DNA of 64,000 nt, taken from positions 1-64,000 of the forward strand of contig URTA01000004.1 of the NCBI GenBank assembly GCA_900550645.1, in the 5' to 3' direction. Source of the DNA: an uncultured Porphyromonadaceae bacterium (GTDB lineage Bacteria; Bacteroidota; Bacteroidia; Bacteroidales; Muribaculaceae). Positions 59,112 to 64,000 of this stretch are shown here, piece after piece (the first letter of the stretch is position 1; every line of letters begins with the position of its first letter). Made by a program: the position numbers and the translations under genes. The notes beneath the pieces were generated by a model that was given only the letters and a program-made list of their open reading frames with translations, was not told the DNA's origin and did no database searches.

Positions 59112-61373
59112 TCAGAATTCGTATGTGTATGAAACGGAGGGTATGATGGGCAGGAGGCACAGCTTGCGGAAATTGCGGTCAATCGTGCCATATCCCGTGT
59201 CCTCTTTCTTTATCGTTATCGCGTTCATGTAGCAATAGGCATTGTAGAGGCTGAAGTTCCATATCGAGCGGTGGCCGTTCTTGAGCTTCTTGTAGAGGCT
59301 CATGCCGATGTCGAGCCGCTGGTATGCCGGCAGCCGCACATTGTTGCGCCCCGAGTAGTAGCCGATTCCCTCAGTCAGTGAACTGTCAGACTCATTGGAA
59401 TTTGTTCCAGTGGTCGGTGCGTCGGGAAAGAAGTCGCTCGGCTCGTCATAGTTGTAGAGCGCGACGGTCATACGGTTGCCGGTCATGAACGTCCACCCGG
59501 CATTGAACTCGATTTTTTCATTCAGGCGGTAGGTGGCGTTGATGTTTATCTTGTGGCGGTTGTCAAACTTGGCAGGGAATTTCAGCCCGCCATTCAGCTT
59601 CTCAAACTTGCGCCAGTTCCACATCAGGCCGTAGCTGACAGTGCCGCGCACCTTGCCGAACTCCTTGGTTACGCTCAGGTCAACGCCGTAAGCCCACCCC
59701 TTGCCGCCGGTGATCTTGTCGTCCCAGTCGAGCTTCGGGTCGATTGAGGAGATGCCCTCGCGGTATTCCACCAGATTGCGCATCTGCTTGTACCACCCCT
59801 CAACGGAGAAGAACATATCGCGGGGGAGGTTGCCGTAAACGCCCACGGAATACTGGTCGCTGCCCAGCGGCTCGAGGCCTTTGCCCACAGGCTGCCACAG
59901 GTCGGTGGGGAGGCTTATGTAGTTGCTCGACACCTGCTGCACATACTGGTTGATGCGTGCATACGAGGCCTTGATGCTGTAGTCTTCGGTCACGTTGACG
60001 CGCACTGAAGCCCTCGGCTCGAGGCGCGGAAAGGAGCGGCCGCCGATGCGGTGGCTTACGAAGCGCAGCCCTGCATCGAGCGATGCCCACTCGCCGAAGT
60101 TGAACAGGTTGTCAACGTATGCGAACACCTCATTTGACCGCACCTGCGGGTTGCCGTTGTTGTCGTTGCGGTAACTGTCAGCGTCGCGATACTCATTCTC
60201 GATGCCGTCGGGGTGGTAGTTGTGGTGGACATACCCTGCGCCGAGCTTGAGCAGGTATACCTGCCCGAACTGCTGCATATACTGCGCGTTAACCCCGATG
60301 TCGGCGATTGAGTTTTTCGTGCCGTTGATTGAGTAGCCGTATGTCGAGGGGTCGGAGAGGTCGTTCTGATGCTCCTGCTTCTGGCGGTAATTCGAGAAAT
60401 AGCGCGTATAGTACACCGAGCCGGTCAGCATGCCGCCGCCCAGGCGGTAGTCGGCATTGAGCGACACGCCCCAGTTGCCCCATACGAGGCGGTTGGTGTT
60501 CTCGTCAAAGAATTTCGTGTCCTCTTCGACCGTTGTGGATGAGCCGTCAGGGTCGGGATAGGATGAATAACCGCTGTCGTCGGTCTCAAACTTGCGGTCG
60601 CCTATCTTGAGGTAGTCACGGCCGTAATATCCGATTGCGTATATCTTGCCGTCGCCGACTTTCCAGTCCACGCGAGCGTTGAAGTCCATGAAGTTGTAGC
60701 CGGCAATGGTCTTCTTGCCTTTCTTGTGCTGAATGGCGTTGAAAATGGCGAGCGCGGGCAGCCCCACGATGTCTATCCATGAGCGGCGCACTGCCGCGCT
60801 GAAAGCGAGCTTGTCGCGGACTATCGGCCCGGAGATGTAGCCGTTTGCCGCGAGCAGCCCCACGGTGAACTTGCCGGTGAACCGTTCGAAGTCAGGGGCT
60901 TTCATCTTGATGTCGGTGATGCTGGAGATGCGTCCGCCGTAGCGTGCCGGGAATGCCGACTTGAAGAAATCGACGTTGTGGATGGTCGATACGTTGAACG
61001 AGGAGAAGATGCCTCCGACGTGGCTGACATGGTACAGAGGCAGACCGTTGTACAGGAACAGGTTCTGGTCGTTGTCGCCGCCGTGCACATACAGCCCGGC
61101 GAAGCCCTCGACACCCTGTGCCACGCCCGGAAGCGTCTGCAAAGTCTTGACAACATCCGGCTCGCCGAACAGTACCGGCAGCTTCAGGATAATGTCGCCG
61201 CTTATCACGTGGCGACCCATTTCTGCCGCTTTCAGGTTGCGCTGCGCGTCGCTTGCCGTGACTATTACCTCGTCGAGCGTCTGTGCTGGTACGGAGTCAG
61301 AGGGCGTTTGCGCAAAGGCGGGGACAGCCGCCAGTGCCGCGAAAGCCCCCGCCGCAAGTATGCTTTTCATCAT
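59112..61373 (-). CDS. TonB-dependent outer-membrane receptor
   Basis: A 753-residue receptor with a signal peptide (1-21, ending VPAFAQ), a TonB-box-like DEVIVTASD, a plug domain (about 45-160, LQTLPGVAQGVEGFAGLYVH and RYGGRISSITDIKM) and a beta-barrel with many aromatic strands; it ends YTYEF-like (PSVSYTYEF). It lacks the N-terminal carboxypeptidase D-like domain that many DUF4249-linked receptors carry. It is coupled by ATGA to the lipoprotein before it and by a four-base gap to DUF4249 after it, so the three probably form one uptake unit. Substrate unknown. Confidence 0.94.
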   Translation of the reverse strand: MMKSILAAGAFAALAAVPAFAQTPSDSVPAQTLDEVIVTASDAQRNLKAAEMGRHVISGDIILKLPVLFGEPDVVKTLQTLPGVAQGVEGFAGLYVHGGDNDQNLFLYNGLPLYHVSHVGGIFSSFNVSTIHNVDFFKSAFPARYGGRISSITDIKMKAPDFERFTGKFTVGLLAANGYISGPIVRDKLAFSAAVRRSWIDIVGLPALAIFNAIQHKKGKKTIAGYNFMDFNARVDWKVGDGKIYAIGYYGRDYLKIGDRKFETDDSGYSSYPDPDGSSTTVEEDTKFFDENTNRLVWGNWGVSLNADYRLGGGMLTGSVYYTRYFSNYRQKQEHQNDLSDPSTYGYSINGTKNSIADIGVNAQYMQQFGQVYLLKLGAGYVHHNYHPDGIENEYRDADSYRNDNNGNPQVRSNEVFAYVDNLFNFGEWASLDAGLRFVSHRIGGRSFPRLEPRASVRVNVTEDYSIKASYARINQYVQQVSSNYISLPTDLWQPVGKGLEPLGSDQYSVGVYGNLPRDMFFSVEGWYKQMRNLVEYREGISSIDPKLDWDDKITGGKGWAYGVDLSVTKEFGKVRGTVSYGLMWNWRKFEKLNGGLKFPAKFDNRHKININATYRLNEKIEFNAGWTFMTGNRMTVALYNYDEPSDFFPDAPTTGTNSNESDSSLTEGIGYYSGRNNVRLPAYQRLDIGMSLYKKLKNGHRSIWNFSLYNAYCYMNAITIKKEDTGYGTIDRNFRKLCLLPIIPSVSYTYEF

Positions 61374-61801
61374 TTCCTTGATGTGAAGTTTACTACAATC
61401 TTCGCTTCATCTGGAATAAATGGACTCCCAATAAATTCTCCAGACACATCGTATGTTATACCATCCATCTCGAATACGCCCTCAAAAGTGTCAGGAACAT
61501 ATTCAACCACTACGTCTGTAACTTTATTTTTCTTCTTAAGTCCTTTTATCTTAAGAGTGCTGCTGTGCCTCTTTTCATCAAGGTTGATAAGTTCGGAAGT
61601 AACCCGGATTTCAGATACTGAAGTTTTCTCAACACCGTCTATGTAAACAGTCGAATGATTGCTGTCATAAGTCCAGTCGCGCGGTCCGCTATGAGGTGTT
61701 ATGACGCCCGTGGGTTCATATTTGTCGTCACAGGATATGAACAGTAGTGCTGTGAGCAGTCCGATGAGCAGGGCTGTACCTGCACTGAAGATTTTCTTCA
61801 T
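61370..61801 (-). CDS. Small lipoprotein heading the TonB receptor operon (143 aa)
   Basis: A lipobox (FISC, Cys24) then DDKYEPTGVITPHSGPRDWT. The rest is a small beta-rich domain (STLKIKGLKKKNKVTDVVVE, VFEMDGITYDVSGEFIG). Not recognised. The gene is clearly more A+T-rich than its neighbours. Its stop overlaps the receptor start as ATGA, so it is translationally coupled. It follows a canonical promoter with a leader of about 70 nt. Confidence 0.75.
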   Translation of the reverse strand: MKKIFSAGTALLIGLLTALLFISCDDKYEPTGVITPHSGPRDWTYDSNHSTVYIDGVEKTSVSEIRVTSELINLDEKRHSSTLKIKGLKKKNKVTDVVVEYVPDTFEGVFEMDGITYDVSGEFIGSPFIPDEAKIVVNFTSRK

Positions 61802-61872
61802 AATTCGTGGTTATTGGTTATTTAGTTGTAGTGTCGTTGGCCTGAAGGTCTCTGACACATTGTTTACGAGCG

Positions 61873-61903
61873 CAAAGTTAGTTCGCGATGTCTAAATATA
61901 CAA
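61873..61903 (-). promoter_or_regulatory. Promoter of the lipoprotein/TonB receptor/DUF4249 operon
   Basis: On the minus strand TAACTTTG (61873-61880) and TTG (61901-61903), spacer 20 bp. Confidence 0.72.
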
Positions 61904-61961
61904 GCTGCCGCTGGACTTTAACCTTGATGTTAAATTTTAACACCGTGATTAACAATCTTGG

Positions 61962-62993
61962 CTATTTGGCTTGGCGGAAAGCGTCCATGATGATGGTGGG
62001 GCGGCGGTTGCGGAACGCGCCGAGCTTGTAGCCGTCCAGCACGCCGTCGGCTTCGGGCGCCCAGTACCATACGCCACGGCATGCGCCGTTGCATTCATCG
62101 TGGGCTGCGCGTATCAGCGCGGTGATGAATTTATTCCCCTCCTCGGGAGAGTTCGCCTCAACGCCGGTCTCAACTATCATGATGTCAGTGCCGTATTTCG
62201 CTTTCAGGGCGCGTATGTTCTCCACGGCGCGGCGCAGCAGTTCCTCCTCGCTGCTGACGCTTCCGTCCTGCATGCTCCAGTAGGGGTAGAGGCTCATGCC
62301 TATCATGTCCCATTTCGCGCCGTTGCGCTGCAAGCCGTCGAAGATGCGGTTGTACAGCTCGCTGTCGAAGCCGCTGTCGAGGTGGACTATCACTGCTGCA
62401 TCGGGGTATACGCTCTTGACTGCATCATATCCGGCAGCGGTAAGCCCGGCGTATTGCGGCATCTGCGTCTCGGCACGCGCCATGTCCCATAGCATGCCGT
62501 GGGTGGTCTCGTTGCCGACCTGCACCCAGCGCACATCCACGCCGTGGGCGCGGAGCATCTGCAGCGTCGAGGCGGTATGCTCGCGCAGCGCACCGCGCAT
62601 TTCCTCATAGCCCATGCCGCGCCAGCGTGCCGGAATGTTCTGCTTGGCGGGGTCTGCCCACCAGTCGGAGTAGTGGAAATCAACCATTACGGGCATGCCG
62701 GCGTCCTTGGCACGCAACGCCATGCGCAGCACGTCCTCGGGCGAGCAGAAGCCGTCTGTCGGGGCTACCCATACGCGCAGCCGCACCCCGGCGATGCCGT
62801 AGTCTTTCATCAGGCTGTACAGGTCGCGTTCGCGGCCGGCGGTGTCGTAGAATTTCGCACCTTGGCTTTCAAGGTAAGACACTCCGGAAATGTCTGCGCC
62901 GAGGATGAAATCGTCTTCGGCATGAAGAACAGAAGAAACTGCCGTCAGCAGCGAGGCTGCGGCGCAAATCAGAAATCGGGGAAATCGCTTCAT
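61962..62993 (-). CDS. GH53 arabinogalactan endo-beta-1,4-galactanase
   Basis: A 343-residue secreted glycosidase: signal peptide (about 1-25, ending SVLHAED), then the GH53 TIM barrel with FILGADISGVSYLESQGAKF, VMVDFHYSDWWADP, the acid/base Glu in VQVGNETTHGMLW and the nucleophile Glu in IMIVETGVE. It should cut beta-1,4-galactan of plant pectin. Full length. It starts 10 bp after the Sel1-repeat gene stop and is probably on its transcript. No SusC/D pair adjoins, although a TonB receptor operon lies downstream. Confidence 0.94.
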   Translation of the reverse strand: MKRFPRFLICAAASLLTAVSSVLHAEDDFILGADISGVSYLESQGAKFYDTAGRERDLYSLMKDYGIAGVRLRVWVAPTDGFCSPEDVLRMALRAKDAGMPVMVDFHYSDWWADPAKQNIPARWRGMGYEEMRGALREHTASTLQMLRAHGVDVRWVQVGNETTHGMLWDMARAETQMPQYAGLTAAGYDAVKSVYPDAAVIVHLDSGFDSELYNRIFDGLQRNGAKWDMIGMSLYPYWSMQDGSVSSEEELLRRAVENIRALKAKYGTDIMIVETGVEANSPEEGNKFITALIRAAHDECNGACRGVWYWAPEADGVLDGYKLGAFRNRRPTIIMDAFRQAK

Positions 62994-63003
62994 AATCAGA
63001 TAG

Positions 63004-64000
63004 TCATTTGGTATTCAACATAGTCTCGGCGGCAGTCTGCGCATCGGTGATGCCGGCGGCAGCGGCTTGCTCATACCAGTATTGCTGTGAGTTGGTGCGC
63101 TGTGTGCCGGGAGGGAGGGCATCGTCGGGTATCTGCTGCAATGCGTCGGGGAACATGTCGAGCATCTCGGCGATGACAAACTGCGCCGGGGCGTACCCGG
63201 CTGTCGCGGCGCGGTAGAAGTGGATAATCGAGAGAGTGTGGTCGTATGCCGTGCCCAGTCCACGCGAGCAGGCATCGCCGAGCAGGGCTTCGGCGTGTGC
63301 GTTACCCTTTTCGGCGGCTATGCGAAACAGGAACACGCCGACCGTCGGGCCTCGGCGCAGGTAATGGCGCAACCCGAGGCGCACTGCCTCTTCGGAGGGC
63401 AACTGGCGGTAGCTTTTGCCGCGCAGCGCGAGCAGTTTCAGCTGCGCATCTGCAAGTCCTCGGTCAATGGCGAGAGTGTACAGCGAGTCGGCGCGGAGGG
63501 TGTCGCAGGGTACGCCTTCGCCGCATGCGTATAGGTCGCCGAGCATGGCGGAGGCGGTAGCCACGCCGCCGTCGGAGGCACGCCGCAGCCAGTATGCCGC
63601 CTTGGCATAGTCGCGCTCTACCAGTTCCCCCTCGGCGAGCAGCCACCCGAGGTTGTTGTAACTGCGCACGTCGCCGAGTTGCGCAGCCTCTTCGATGAGT
63701 GCCAGTGCGCGGCGGGTGTCACGCGGCACGCCCTCGCCACGGTAATACTTGAAACCGAGATAGTTCAGCGCGGCTGGCGACTTCATGTCGGCGGCACGCT
63801 GCAGCAGCTGCATTGCCACTGCGCTGTCGGCAGCAACGCCGGGTACGCCGCGCTCGAAGACGGAGGAGAGACGGAACACCTCGGCGGCATCGGCAGTGTC
63901 GGCACGCGCTATCAGGGCGCGGCGCAGCGAGTCCGTGTCTATCGCGGCAGCAGGGCCGTTGCCCACGGCATGCGTCCGGGGCATAAGCGCGGCTGCTACC
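63004..64000 (-). CDS. Sel1-repeat (TPR-like) protein, N-terminal end outside the window
   Basis: The minus frame is open to the window edge (reads VAAALMPRTHAVGNG before an internal ATG at 63984), and the hydrophobic start suggests that a signal peptide is cut off. It holds several Sel1-like repeats with the phrases ALNYLGFKYYRGEGVPRDTR, YNNLGWLLAEGELVERDYAK and AMLGDLYACGEGVPCDTLRA. Such repeats form protein-binding solenoids. GH53 follows with a 10-bp gap. Partner unknown. Confidence 0.85.
   Translation of the reverse strand, partial: VAAALMPRTHAVGNGPAAAIDTDSLRRALIARADTADAAEVFRLSSVFERGVPGVAADSAVAMQLLQRAADMKSPAALNYLGFKYYRGEGVPRDTRRALALIEEAAQLGDVRSYNNLGWLLAEGELVERDYAKAAYWLRRASDGGVATASAMLGDLYACGEGVPCDTLRADSLYTLAIDRGLADAQLKLLALRGKSYRQLPSEEAVRLGLRHYLRRGPTVGVFLFRIAAEKGNAHAEALLGDACSRGLGTAYDHTLSIIHFYRAATAGYAPAQFVIAEMLDMFPDALQQIPDDALPPGTQRTNSQQYWYEQAAAAGITDAQTAAETMLNTK

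Overview
The window looks like a chromosomal segment of a Bacteroidales bacterium. A GC-rich Muribaculaceae-type lineage is my inference, not a proof. The evidence is a Bacteroidales putative porin, TonB-receptor/DUF4249, DUF4834, DUF6377, NfnAB and YfhO genes, together with many Bacteroidetes-type promoters (-33 TTG/TTTG, 19-20 bp spacer, -7 TAnnTTTG). No rRNA, insertion sequence, CRISPR array or prophage was seen.

Layout. 1-3.7 kb: partial porin, guanine-deaminase-like enzyme, then an A+T-richer island with a WYL regulator and a retron (promoter, structured msr/msd-type RNA bounded by a 13-bp inverted repeat, and a retron-type reverse transcriptase). 3.7-9.5 kb: rplU-rpmA and a TolC/HlyD/two-permease exporter operon without an ATPase gene. 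9.6-14.3 kb: a decayed regulator fragment and three secreted proteins sharing an N-terminal motif. 14.4-20 kb: YfhO, a small unknown and XerD in one operon, then an Lrp regulator and ferritin. 20-28 kb: pyrG-yidC, yebC, pheT and a candidate small RNA. 28-33 kb: DUF6377 sensor-like protein, M16 peptidase, dus and a GIN-domain protein. 33-37 kb: a two-gene unknown cassette with a nuclease-like motif, an AAA/DUF4143 ATPase and tRNA-Pro(CGG). 37-40.7 kb: a UbiA-like protein, a membrane/coiled-coil protein and a Fic protein with an altered catalytic motif and an operator array. 40.7-46.7 kb: a probable gyrB-psd-pssA-DUF4834-HAD-histidine kinase operon. 46.8-49.4 kb: tRNA-Pro(TGG) and nfnAB. 49.5-54.4 kb: a plus-strand operon tcdA-lolD-lipoprotein-WYL-HAD-aroB. 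54.4-64 kb: a lipoprotein, a second DUF4143 ATPase preceded by 33-bp-spaced repeats, a flippase, a lipoprotein/TonB receptor/DUF4249 operon, and a GH53 galactanase behind a Sel1-repeat protein.

Most of the window is housekeeping. The parts that stand out are the retron locus (no recognisable effector except possibly the WYL protein), the 33-35 kb cassette, the Fic gene with its symmetric operator, the 33-bp-spaced repeats, the candidate small RNA, and a pair of related intergenic hairpin elements. All calls come from reading the sequence; no database search was run.
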